NCBI RefSeq assembly: GCF_937951745.1
Contig: NZ_CALFBQ010000014.1
Location: 50,709-114,708 of the forward strand
Direction: 5' to 3'
From: an uncultured Chloroflexus sp.
GTDB taxonomy: Bacteria > Chloroflexota > Chloroflexia > Chloroflexales > Chloroflexaceae
DNA: 64,000 nt
The first letter of the stretch is position 1, and each line of letters starts with the position of its first letter. Below, piece after piece: positions 1 to 7,984 of this stretch. Below the pieces are notes generated by a model. The model was not told the DNA's origin. It searched no databases and saw nothing but the letters and a program-made list of their open reading frames with translations. Both the position numbers and the translations under genes were made by a program.

Positions 1-250
1 GCTGCTCATCATCGGCGATCAAGGCATCGCCAACCGCGCGGCGAATCGTGTAGAGCGCGGAACGAAGAAGCTGTTGGGCCGCGCCACGCTCGTGATCGGG
101 CCAGAAAAGGGCCAACACCTGTTCACGCCGCACCGGTCGCGCATGCGCAGCCAGATAAAACAGCAATGCCCGGTTCCGCCGGCGCGACAACGGCACCGGC
201 TGATCATTACGCAACACACGCGGTGAGCCGAAGAGTTGGACGACGATCAT
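1..250 (-). CDS. N-terminus of SARP/BTAD-type transcriptional regulator (partial)
   Basis: The reading frame starts at ATG 250-248 (MIVVQLFGSPRVL) and runs off the left edge, so only about 83 residues are visible. The pattern of a short strand (QLFGSPRVL), a basic segment (LSRRRNRALLFYLA), then EQVLALFWPD and LRSALYTIRRAVGD is the winged-helix DNA-binding start of the AfsR/SARP/BTAD family, which in this group is usually followed by an ATPase or TPR region that is outside the window. Its ATG overlaps the stop of the upstream phosphoribosyltransferase in an ATGA, so the two are probably translationally coupled. Family call is firm for the visible part; the downstream domains and target are unknown. 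Confidence 0.72.
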   Translation of the reverse strand, partial: MIVVQLFGSPRVLRNDQPVPLSRRRNRALLFYLAAHARPVRREQVLALFWPDHERGAAQQLLRSALYTIRRAVGDALIADDEQ

Positions 251-936
251 GCACCCTCTTCATGCGGCACAGCGCTGGCCGGCAAACTAGCCTGCAACAA
301 CTGCCGCACCTCATCATCACTCGTCTGGCGAAAGTCATCATACCAGTAACTGAGCGCGTAGAACGGTTCGACTGCCAACACCGCAACCACATCATCGGCC
401 ACGGTGCGCAGATGACGCACGCTCTCGGTACTGGCAACCGGGACTGCCACCGTAATCCAGCGCGGCTGCTGCAAACGCACGCAGTTCACTGCGGCATGCA
501 TCGTCGCGCCGGTGGCCAAGCCATCATCAACAATAATCACCGTCTTGTCGTGCAGCTCTGGCGGCGGGCGCTGGCCACGATAAGCGCGGGCGCGGCGCTC
601 AATTTCGAGCTGTTCCTGCGCCGTAATTTCTTCGATCACATAGGACGGAATAGCCAAGTCGGCAATGATATCGTGATTGAGCACCCGCGCCCCCTGTTCG
701 GCAATAGCACCCATTGCCAACTCGGGCTGGCCGGGCACCCCCAACTTGCGCACCAGCAACACATCGAGCGGCGCAGCGAGCGCTTGCGCCACTTCGTAGG
801 CGACCGGCACACCACCGCGGGGCAGGGCCAGAACCTGCAGGCGAGTCCGGTCAGCATAATGGCTCAAGGCCCATGCCAAAGCGCGCCCGGCAGCACGCCG
901 ATCAGGAAAGCGATGTGGAATAACCGGTGCTGGCAT
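247..936 (-). CDS. phosphoribosyltransferase-domain protein
   Basis: Encodes 229 residues when started at ATG 936-934, preceded by AAGGGGG about seven bases upstream. The frame is open further upstream, but that extension has no matching ribosome site and runs through the intergenic region of a divergent gene. The PRPP-binding signature is visible as VIIVDDGLATGATM, with an earlier LPRGGVPVAYEVA segment typical of the type I PRTase fold (comF/upp-like family often annotated as phosphoribosyltransferase). The nucleobase substrate cannot be told from sequence. It overlaps the SARP-like regulator by ATGA and is divergent from the c-di-AMP-receptor-like gene. Confidence 0.8.
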   Translation of the reverse strand: MPAPVIPHRFPDRRAAGRALAWALSHYADRTRLQVLALPRGGVPVAYEVAQALAAPLDVLLVRKLGVPGQPELAMGAIAEQGARVLNHDIIADLAIPSYVIEEITAQEQLEIERRARAYRGQRPPPELHDKTVIIVDDGLATGATMHAAVNCVRLQQPRWITVAVPVASTESVRHLRTVADDVVAVLAVEPFYALSYWYDDFRQTSDDEVRQLLQASLPASAVPHEEGA

Positions 937-1019
937 AGCGAACCCCCTTTCGAGCATCAAGGGCGAACCGCTGATCACGATCATAACACAGGCAACGTTG
1001 CCCAACAATAGGAAAACGA

Positions 1020-1048
1020 TTGACGGCAGGGCCGCCTCTTCGTATAAT
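1020..1048 (+). promoter_or_regulatory. sigma-70-like promoter
   Basis: TTGACG (1020-1025), a 17-base spacer and a perfect TATAAT (1043-1048). It sits about 38 bases before the ATG at 1087 and would drive the short PII-like gene and the glycosyltransferase behind it. Confidence 0.75.
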
Positions 1049-1086
1049 CTCGGCAGCAAGAGGTGGCAGCATGCGAAAGGGCGGAT

Positions 1087-1329
1087 ATGAAATTGATTGT
1101 CTTCGTGGTCGAAGATGCGAATGCCGATGCCGGCGTTGACGCGCTGGTCGCCGCCGGGTTTCGAGTGACACGACTGGCGACGACTGGCGGCTTTTTGCGC
1201 CGAGGAAATACAACCCTGCTGGTGGGCGTGGAAGATGCGCAAGTCGATCGCGCGCACGAGATTATGCAACGAGCAGCGCCGGGGACGCTGGCAATCACGA
1301 TGGATCTTGAGCGGTACGAGCGGCTGTAG
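1087..1329 (+). CDS. short PII-like protein of the cyclic-di-AMP receptor family (PF06153)
   Basis: Started at ATG 1087 (MKLIVFVVEDANAD), after an AAAGGGCGG ribosome site, giving 80 residues. The ligand-loop signature RLATTGGFLRRGNTT matches the DarA/PstA family, small trimeric PII-like proteins that bind cyclic di-AMP. Family members are usually about 108 residues; here the long loop before the last strand is missing, so the protein goes from HEIMQRAAPGT directly to the final strand. A second, full-length paralogue lies at 27797-28123. The glycosyltransferase starts seven bases after the stop, so the two are probably one transcript. The family is clear; binding of c-di-AMP by the shortened form is inferred. 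Confidence 0.82.
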   Translation: MKLIVFVVEDANADAGVDALVAAGFRVTRLATTGGFLRRGNTTLLVGVEDAQVDRAHEIMQRAAPGTLAITMDLERYERL

Positions 1330-1335
1330 GCAACT

Positions 1336-2526
1336 GTGCGTATCTTATATCTTGCTTCCGGCATTCCGGTGCCGGGTACATTGGGCGGCAGCATTCACAC
1401 GCTGGAAGTCGCGCGCGGTCTGGCTCAACGCGGCCATGACGTGCATGTGGTGGCAGCCAGTCGTGAGCTGCCGCTCAGCCATCTGCGCTTCCGGCCAATG
1501 ATCCGGCTCGCCGGGCAGCCGTACAACGGGTTCACATTGTACCAGCAAGACCTGCCCAAACTGCTGAGCCTGCTCGGCGTGGCAGCAGTTATGCGGTTGG
1601 CGCGCTCGTTACGGCCCGATCTGGTCATCGAGCGCTACTACAACTTCGCCGGAGCCGGCATGATCGCGGCACGGCAGTTAGGAATTCCAGCAATTCTCGA
1701 AGTGAATGCATTGATGGTCGATCCGCCTGAAATACCAAAGCGCCGAATCGACGATGCGTTGGGCAGGCCATTCCGGCGCTGGGCCGAGCGGCAATGCCAC
1801 TGGGCTGATCGGATTGTGACACCGTTGCACACAACGGTACCAGACAGCATTCCACGAACGAAGATCATTGAATTACCGTGGGGCGCGAACGTTGAGATGT
1901 TCATGCCGCCGGCTGCCCCACCCCCCGGCCCACCCAACATCGTATTTATGGGTTCGTTTCGCGCGTGGCACGGCGTGCAAGACTTCGTGCGCGCGGCGCG
2001 GCTATTGATTGAACGCGGGCACACCTACCGCTTCACGCTGATTGGCGACGGGCCGGAACGAGCCGCCGCCGAGACATTGGCCGCACCATACCAGCACCAT
2101 TTCACCTTCACCGGCGCGGTGCCGCACGAACGGCTGCCAGAACTACTGGCGCACGCTCACCTTGGCGTTGCGCCCTTCAACACTGCCCCCCATCCGGCCT
2201 TACGCACAGCCGGCTTCTTCTGGTCGCCGCTGAAGATTTACGAATACATGGCCGCCGGCTTGCCGGTTGTAACTACAGCGATCCCGCCGCTGAACACCAT
2301 CATCCGGGAAGGGACGGAAGGGGCGCTCTTTTGTGAAGGCGATATTGACGATTTGGCCGCCGCCATCGAGCGCGTGCTTGCCGACCCGGCAGCGGCGTTT
2401 GCGATGGGGCAACGGGCCCGCGCCCGCGTTGTCGCCGACTTTTCGTGGCAACGGCACTGCGCCGAGATCGAACAGATTGGCACTATGCTGTTGCAACAAC
2501 ACCAACAGCGGGTAGCAGCAACCTAG
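1336..2526 (+). CDS. glycosyltransferase family 4 (GT-B fold)
   Basis: 396 residues from a GTG start that lies seven bases after the preceding stop. The N-terminus (RILYLASGIPVPGTLGG, then HTLEVARGLAQRGHDVHVV) is a GT4 acceptor domain; the C-terminal half has IVFMGSFRAWHGVQDFVRAA, LIGDGPER and the EX7E-type nucleotide-sugar region around PLKIYEYMAAGLPVV. Such enzymes transfer a sugar from a nucleotide donor to lipids, glycans or other acceptors in the cytoplasm or on the inner membrane face; neither sugar nor acceptor can be read here. No other glycan genes adjoin it, only the PII-like gene in front, which could hint at control through that protein, an inference. Confidence 0.85.
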   Translation: MRILYLASGIPVPGTLGGSIHTLEVARGLAQRGHDVHVVAASRELPLSHLRFRPMIRLAGQPYNGFTLYQQDLPKLLSLLGVAAVMRLARSLRPDLVIERYYNFAGAGMIAARQLGIPAILEVNALMVDPPEIPKRRIDDALGRPFRRWAERQCHWADRIVTPLHTTVPDSIPRTKIIELPWGANVEMFMPPAAPPPGPPNIVFMGSFRAWHGVQDFVRAARLLIERGHTYRFTLIGDGPERAAAETLAAPYQHHFTFTGAVPHERLPELLAHAHLGVAPFNTAPHPALRTAGFFWSPLKIYEYMAAGLPVVTTAIPPLNTIIREGTEGALFCEGDIDDLAAAIERVLADPAAAFAMGQRARARVVADFSWQRHCAEIEQIGTMLLQQHQQRVAAT

Positions 2527-2739
2527 ACAATCTGATCCGGCGCGTTACTTGTTGGCTTCCTAACGAAACTATAGGAACGCGCACGATCAACCATCGAATC
2601 GCATCGCCGACCCACGCCGCACATTGTTTTCATCGTATTTTCATCGTTTCCCAATTCACTACTGTTAGCACAACCAAACTGGTTGCGCAACCGTTCACGT
2701 GACACATCTCACAACACAGCTTCAGAAGGGAGAAAGCGT

Positions 2740-3134
2740 ATGGTACCACACTCACGCATCGAATGCCGGCTGTATGGTGCCTTTGCGATTCGTTACGCGC
2801 TCGAATGTTTTGGCAACTCGGCGCTTTTTGCGATTGCCAACATCGCATTTGAAGCGCTCTACGAGTCGCCACGGGTTTATGTATGACCCCTATATTTTGA
2901 TTATCAGCAGCATCATCCAGAGCTATCATCTAACCAATTTGCCACCCGTCACGCCATAGCGCCGGCTAGCAGGCAATTTGGTTGGGCCATCAATCTATAG
3001 CCTTACCGAAATTGTAATTGAAGGCATGCATTTTTGGGACAACCCCAACCATATTGACTATTGGATCTTTGTATTTATCATTGGGGCTGAGCACCTTTTT
3101 CACCGACATCAGCCATTAATTTGTCGGTATAGTA
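2740..3134 (+). pseudogene. decayed membrane-anchor region of an adenylyl cyclase
   Basis: An ATG at 2740 has a good ribosome site (AAGGGAG, about eight bases upstream) but the frame closes after 48 residues (ending YESPRVYV). The apparent continuation (YDPYILIISSIIQSYHLTNL) is in another frame, is cut by TAG at 2957-2959, resumes as a hydrophobic stretch (EIVIEGMHFWDN, then YWIFVFIIG) and must shift frame again to join the cyclase domain that starts at 3135. Two frameshifts and a stop therefore separate the original start from an intact catalytic domain. Read together the pieces look like several membrane helices. A 12-base palindrome (2681-2692) lies just upstream. Confidence 0.6.
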
Positions 3135-3872
3135 ATGCTCTTTTTCGGGTTTACCATCAGCTTAGCCAACGCCACCGGCCACTACTATCTCCAATTACTC
3201 CGTACCACACCTGAACAACTAAAGGTATTCTCGGAATGGCTGCTCGGCAAAGAGTTATTAAACACCTCTCTCAGCAATCCCGAACAACTCCATCAACAGC
3301 GCCAACAGCGCGTCATTCTCTTCATGGATATTCGCGGATTTACGCAATGGAGCGAGCAGCATTTACCAGAAGAGACGGTGACACTCCTTGGCCGCTACTA
3401 TCAAACCATCGAGCAGGTCTTCCATCAGCACCAAATCATCAAATGGAAGCTATCAGCCGATGAAGTTATGGCCATTTTCGCCCAACCACACGAAGCACTG
3501 AGCGCCGCGCTGCAACGCCAACGCAACGTGAGCGACCTGCTGGCTCGCGAACAACTCGGCGCCGGCATTGGGATACACTATGGTCTTGCGGTTGAAGGGA
3601 TCCTTGGCAGCAATGGCATCAAGTTTTACAACGTAATTGGTGATACAGTCAACACCGCCAAGCGGATTGAGAGCGCCGCGCGCAATGGCGAGATTTTGGT
3701 ATCTGAAGAGATGTACCGGGTATGCGCTTCACGTATACTCAAGTTTACCACCCGCACGATCCAAGCCAAAGGCAAATCCCACCCCATCATCATCTATGCG
3801 CTCAGCGCCAATCCTGCTCACGCTAAAGACGAGCAATGGCAAGCGCAACAACCGCTTGTCAAAACAAGCTAA
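3135..3872 (+). CDS. class III adenylyl/guanylyl cyclase catalytic domain (probably remnant of a broken gene)
   Basis: 245 residues with a complete class III cyclase domain: metal-binding Asp in FMDIRGFTQWSE, second Asp in KLSADEVMAIF, and the transition-state Asn/Arg pair in VIGDTVNTAKRIES. This type of domain makes cAMP or cGMP as a homodimer. The ATG at 3135 has no ribosome site and falls inside what appears to be the last membrane helix of a longer protein (see 2740-3134), so I think the open frame is the C-terminal remnant of a frameshifted membrane cyclase. If sequencing error explains the shifts, it would be a normal membrane cyclase of roughly 375 residues. It precedes a soluble-type cyclase in the same orientation. 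Confidence 0.65.
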   Translation: MLFFGFTISLANATGHYYLQLLRTTPEQLKVFSEWLLGKELLNTSLSNPEQLHQQRQQRVILFMDIRGFTQWSEQHLPEETVTLLGRYYQTIEQVFHQHQIIKWKLSADEVMAIFAQPHEALSAALQRQRNVSDLLAREQLGAGIGIHYGLAVEGILGSNGIKFYNVIGDTVNTAKRIESAARNGEILVSEEMYRVCASRILKFTTRTIQAKGKSHPIIIYALSANPAHAKDEQWQAQQPLVKTS

Positions 3873-4137
3873 GGGCAAAATTCATTGGTCGCAGCCATAT
3901 TCTGAGATGGACCCACCCGGAAGGAGGGATAGACGAGCAATCATGCGCCGCAGCAAGATTCACCTCAACCAAGGAGCTTGTGCAGCGCGCCAACGCCGTA
4001 CTTGCGCGACAACCAGCTCTGATCCATAATCAAACAGACCACACAATTGGCACCAACCCAACCGTCCATCACTATTGTATAGCGCAAGCGCCGTTTGTGA
4101 GACGGCAATAGGGATGTAGTATCCATCATTCACTGCC

Positions 4138-7100
4138 ATGATGCTCGCTCACCTCAGCGAATTGGCCTGCTACCTCCCCGGCCTGATCCGGCGCCGGTTG
4201 CAAAACATTAGCGCGGATGGGCGGCTTGAACCAGCCAAGGAGCGCTTTCCGGCAGCCATCCTGTTTGCCGATCTATCGGGATTTACGGCGCTCACCGAAC
4301 ATCTGACCCACACCAATCCGGCTGGCACTGAAGAGCTGACGCAAATTCTCGAACTCTATTTTGGGCATTTGGTCAGGATCGTCACGGCCCATGGCGGGGA
4401 TGTGATCAAATTTGCCGGCGATGGCCTGCTGGCCCTCTGGTATGGCGACGAGTCATTGGAACAGCTCACGCGCCGCGCCGTGCAGTGCGGTCTCGCGATC
4501 CAGATGATTATGTCACCCGCGGTTTGGAGCACCGCAGTGGTGGATGAAGCGGCGCGGGGGCTACGGGCACGGGTAGGGATTGGGGCTGGCGACGTAACGG
4601 TGATGCATCTGGGTGGCATTTTTGACCGCTGGGATCTCTTGATCATCGGTGAGGCCGTGCGTGAGGCCGGCGCAGCTGAAGCGACAGCGCCGCCGGGAGA
4701 GGTCGCCTTAACTGCCGCCGCTTGGCAGTTCGTGCAACCATGGTGCAAAGCTGAGCCACTCCCCGGCGGCTACTGGCGGCTCACCGCATTGCTCGATGAC
4801 GTACCGATGCAGGCGCTTTCGCCACCCCAGATCGACCTCGAACAAATTGAACTCCTACGCTCGTATGTGCCTAAAGCGATTTTGTCCCGCATTGACGCCG
4901 GGCAAACCGGGTGGCTCGCCGAACAACGCTATGTGACGGTCTTGTTTGCTCATCTTGGCGATCTAACTGCTGACATCCCATTGCCGGTAGCACAGGCGGC
5001 GCTGCGCGCTATCCAGACTTGTATTTACCGGTATGAAGGCAGCATCAACCGGCTTGGCACCGATAATAAAGGACCGACGCTGCTAGTAGCGTTTGGGTTG
5101 CCGCCGTTCGCCCATGAAGACGACGCGGAGCGCGGCGTCTTAACTGCCCACGATATTGTCAACACTCTCGCCGATCTGGGGTTTACCTGCACGATCGGCG
5201 TCACCAGCGGACAAGCGCTCTGTAGTTCGGTCGGAGGGCAAGAGCGGCGCGAATACACCATGATGGGTTCGGTCGTCAATCGTGCTGCGCGGCTGATGCA
5301 AGTGGCTCGGCAGCAAAGCGCGCCCATCTTGTGCGATAGTGAGACAGCGGCAGCTTGCCGCGACCGGATCAGCTTTAACGCCTTACCCCCACTGTACCTG
5401 CGCGGGATCGCCGATCCGGTTCATATCTTTCAACCGCTGTTAAGCATCACTGATGGATACGATCGACGGTCGCCGATCACCAACCGCTACACCAACGCCC
5501 TCGTTGGGCGGGCCAACGAAATGGCGCTGCTCAATGATCGCTTCGAGCGATTACGGCAGGGCCAAGGCAACGGCATCGTGATTACCGGCGAAGTAGGCAT
5601 CGGTAAATCGCATCTTGTCCAAGCCTTCATTGCCCAAGCGAGCAACCGTGGCGCAATCGTGCTCGCCGGCACGGCCCGGTTAATCGATCGCAGTCCGTAC
5701 AATGTGCTACGGGCCGGCCTACCGGGGTTGCTGAATGATCCGCGACTCGGCGATCTGACGGATGCGATTGACACTATCATCCACGAACTCTGGCCAACTA
5801 CCCTCATTGGCCAGCCACCTAACTTCGCCGCGCTGGCGCCAACCCATGCCGGACGCCTGCGCGACGGTTTGATTACGCTGCTCGTCAATGTGGCCGAACG
5901 TGCCTCCTTGGTGATCGCAATCGAAGACACGCAATGGCTCGATGAAACGACATGGACGTTACTGGCCGACCTACTCGATCGCCAGCCGCCCATCTTGCTT
6001 ATCCTCACGGGGCGACCACCGCTGAATCAGACCGAAGAGCAGCGCCGGCTGCTCTACCATCCATTGATGGATCAGATCAAATTACAGGGACTACCCCCGC
6101 TTGCTATTCATGATCTTATTGCCCGGCTCTTTGAAGTTGAGCAAGTCGATGAAGCGATCTGGCGGCTGATTGCCGAGCAGACGCAGGGCCATCCCTTTTT
6201 TAGTCTTGAACTAGCCAAAGCCCTGCGCGATGCCGGATTGATTATGCGCCAACGCCAAATCTGTCGCTTCGTGCCGGGGGCAGTTAGCACCGCATTGCGA
6301 ATGGTTCGTTTACCAGTCACTGTTCAAGGATTAATTACCAGCCGTTTTGACCAATTAACGCTAGAGCAGCAATTGACGTTGAAAGTCGCCAGCGTGATCG
6401 GGGTCGAATTTGATCCGGCGACGTTAGCGGCCATTCACCCCGCTCAGATCAATGAACAACAACTGACCAGTCAGCTTTTCGCCATCCAACAAGCCGGCTT
6501 GATCACCCTTGAGCGGTTTGAACCAACGTTGTCCTATGCCTTCTGGCCAGCGGCGGTGGCGGAAGTGATCTACAACCTGATGAGTTTTGCCCAGCGGCGA
6601 CAGGTACATGCCCGCTTAGCCGAGTATCTGGAACAACGCGCCGGCGGCGATCCGCTGCAAGCAACGACCATCGCCTACCACTGGCAAGCTGCCGGTGAGC
6701 CGGTACGGGCACAGCCGTATCTCGACCGAGCAGGCGAACTCGCGCTCCACACCGGTGATTACGCGAGCGCGATCGACCTCTTGAGCAAAGCGAACCAGAT
6801 CAACACCGATCAATCAAGCGTTACTATTGGCCGGCGCGAGCGGATGTTGGCTGAAGCGTTTTATTGCCAAGGCCGTCTTGGCGAAAGCTACCGATTGGTG
6901 CAAAACGCCTTTGCCCACCTTGGCCTGCCATTGCCGTCCGATCGCCGGGCCTTGCTCGCCCCAGTGCTGATCGAGAGTGTGCGGCAAATATTGGCGCTGC
7001 TTGGCATTCGCCCCCGCACCATACCAGCAGGGATTGATACGATGGAAATTACGCGCGCGGCAAATCTGCTAGTGCAACTCGACTATTACCAGCGCGACCC

Positions 7101-7905
7101 GCTGACGATGTTGCACAGCTTACTGCGCGCACTGAATCTGGCCGAAGCCGCCGGGTTGCCATTAGCCCGCGCCCGCGCTTATGCGCACATGGAAGTCGCG
7201 TTGAACCGGTTGCCAGTCTGCGCCGCGCTATACCGGCGCAAAGCGATGCGGCTAGCGCACGAACTGGGTGATCCCGCCACCATTGCGTGGGCCGCCCAAA
7301 TGCAGGGTCTCGCCGCCTTGGGCCGAGGAGACTGGCAACGGGCGCAGGCAGCCTTGAATCTCGGCTTGACGATTGCCCAGCAGCATGGTGAAACCCGCCG
7401 TTGGGCCGAATGCCGCGCCCTGCTCTGTATGGCACAGGCGCGGACGGGCAATTTCGCGGCGGCGCTGGTCGGTGCTGCCGAAGTCGTTGCTTGCGGCGAG
7501 CGAACACGTGACCATCAGGTGCAGGTATGGGGCCGTCTCAGCGCGGTTGAGATTCATCTCGCCGCTGGTGATGTGAATGCAGCGATGGCCGAATGGCAAG
7601 CGGCGAGCAACCTGTTTACCGATTCGAGCCGGATCAGCCGCGCCGATCAGATCTGGCATACGCTGTTGGCAGCGCGGATGGCCCAAATCAGCGGCGAGCT
7701 GCAACAGGCGCACGAGCTGGCCCTGCAAGCCTTGCACCAGATTCACGGCGCGCCGCCGTTGGCGATTTACTTGCTGCGCAGTTATGAAGCGTTAACCCAG
7801 ATGCCGTTACCATGGCGGCAACATTGGGAGGCGCGCTTCATTCGTTGGCACGTGGGGTTGATCTTTCCGGTGGTGTTGCGCTCGCGCCAGCAGCGGCGAC
7901 GATAG
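4138..7905 (+). CDS. soluble-type adenylyl cyclase: tandem cyclase domains, AAA ATPase, TPR-like tail
   Basis: 1255 residues. Domain 1 (about 35-220) has both metal Asps (D45 in FADLSGFT, D95 in KFAGDG) but lacks the Asn/Arg pair, showing GEAVREAGAAEAT instead. Domain 2 (about 260-430) has lost the first Asp (H272 in LFAHLGD) but keeps N381 and R385 in GSVVNRAARLM. The two would complement each other in one composite active site, as C1 and C2 do in mammalian cyclases. A P-loop (GEVGIGKS, 484-491) and a Walker B-like IAIEDTQWLDE follow, then a helical-repeat region from about 850 on. The layout is that of vertebrate soluble cyclase and related bacterial proteins, some of which respond to bicarbonate. 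Start ATG 4138 has no clear ribosome site. Family assignment firm; regulation inferred. Confidence 0.85.
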   Translation: MMLAHLSELACYLPGLIRRRLQNISADGRLEPAKERFPAAILFADLSGFTALTEHLTHTNPAGTEELTQILELYFGHLVRIVTAHGGDVIKFAGDGLLALWYGDESLEQLTRRAVQCGLAIQMIMSPAVWSTAVVDEAARGLRARVGIGAGDVTVMHLGGIFDRWDLLIIGEAVREAGAAEATAPPGEVALTAAAWQFVQPWCKAEPLPGGYWRLTALLDDVPMQALSPPQIDLEQIELLRSYVPKAILSRIDAGQTGWLAEQRYVTVLFAHLGDLTADIPLPVAQAALRAIQTCIYRYEGSINRLGTDNKGPTLLVAFGLPPFAHEDDAERGVLTAHDIVNTLADLGFTCTIGVTSGQALCSSVGGQERREYTMMGSVVNRAARLMQVARQQSAPILCDSETAAACRDRISFNALPPLYLRGIADPVHIFQPLLSITDGYDRRSPITNRYTNALVGRANEMALLNDRFERLRQGQGNGIVITGEVGIGKSHLVQAFIAQASNRGAIVLAGTARLIDRSPYNVLRAGLPGLLNDPRLGDLTDAIDTIIHELWPTTLIGQPPNFAALAPTHAGRLRDGLITLLVNVAERASLVIAIEDTQWLDETTWTLLADLLDRQPPILLILTGRPPLNQTEEQRRLLYHPLMDQIKLQGLPPLAIHDLIARLFEVEQVDEAIWRLIAEQTQGHPFFSLELAKALRDAGLIMRQRQICRFVPGAVSTALRMVRLPVTVQGLITSRFDQLTLEQQLTLKVASVIGVEFDPATLAAIHPAQINEQQLTSQLFAIQQAGLITLERFEPTLSYAFWPAAVAEVIYNLMSFAQRRQVHARLAEYLEQRAGGDPLQATTIAYHWQAAGEPVRAQPYLDRAGELALHTGDYASAIDLLSKANQINTDQSSVTIGRRERMLAEAFYCQGRLGESYRLVQNAFAHLGLPLPSDRRALLAPVLIESVRQILALLGIRPRTIPAGIDTMEITRAANLLVQLDYYQRDPLTMLHSLLRALNLAEAAGLPLARARAYAHMEVALNRLPVCAALYRRKAMRLAHELGDPATIAWAAQMQGLAALGRGDWQRAQAALNLGLTIAQQHGETRRWAECRALLCMAQARTGNFAAALVGAAEVVACGERTRDHQVQVWGRLSAVEIHLAAGDVNAAMAEWQAASNLFTDSSRISRADQIWHTLLAARMAQISGELQQAHELALQALHQIHGAPPLAIYLLRSYEALTQMPLPWRQHWEARFIRWHVGLIFPVVLRSRQQRRR

Positions 7906-7933
7906 CGTGGGATAGATCGTAGGAGGAGAAGCG

Positions 7934-7962
7934 GTAAGGGCGGGTTGTAAACCCGCCCTTAC
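7934..7962. terminator. hairpin between convergent genes
   Basis: Perfect 13-bp stem (GTAAGGGCGGGTT, 7934-7946, against 7950-7962) with a three-base loop, between the cyclase (+) and dnaK (-). There is no T tract, so a bidirectional terminator is likely but not certain. Confidence 0.5.
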
Positions 7963-7984
7963 GCTACCGTTGAGAGGGTGCCGA

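Noticed and set aside
166..1011. 281-codon plus-strand frame
   Set aside because: Shadow of the phosphoribosyltransferase on the minus strand.
937..1269. N-terminal extension of the phosphoribosyltransferase frame
   Set aside because: Runs through the divergent gene and its promoter; the ATG at 936 has a clear ribosome site.
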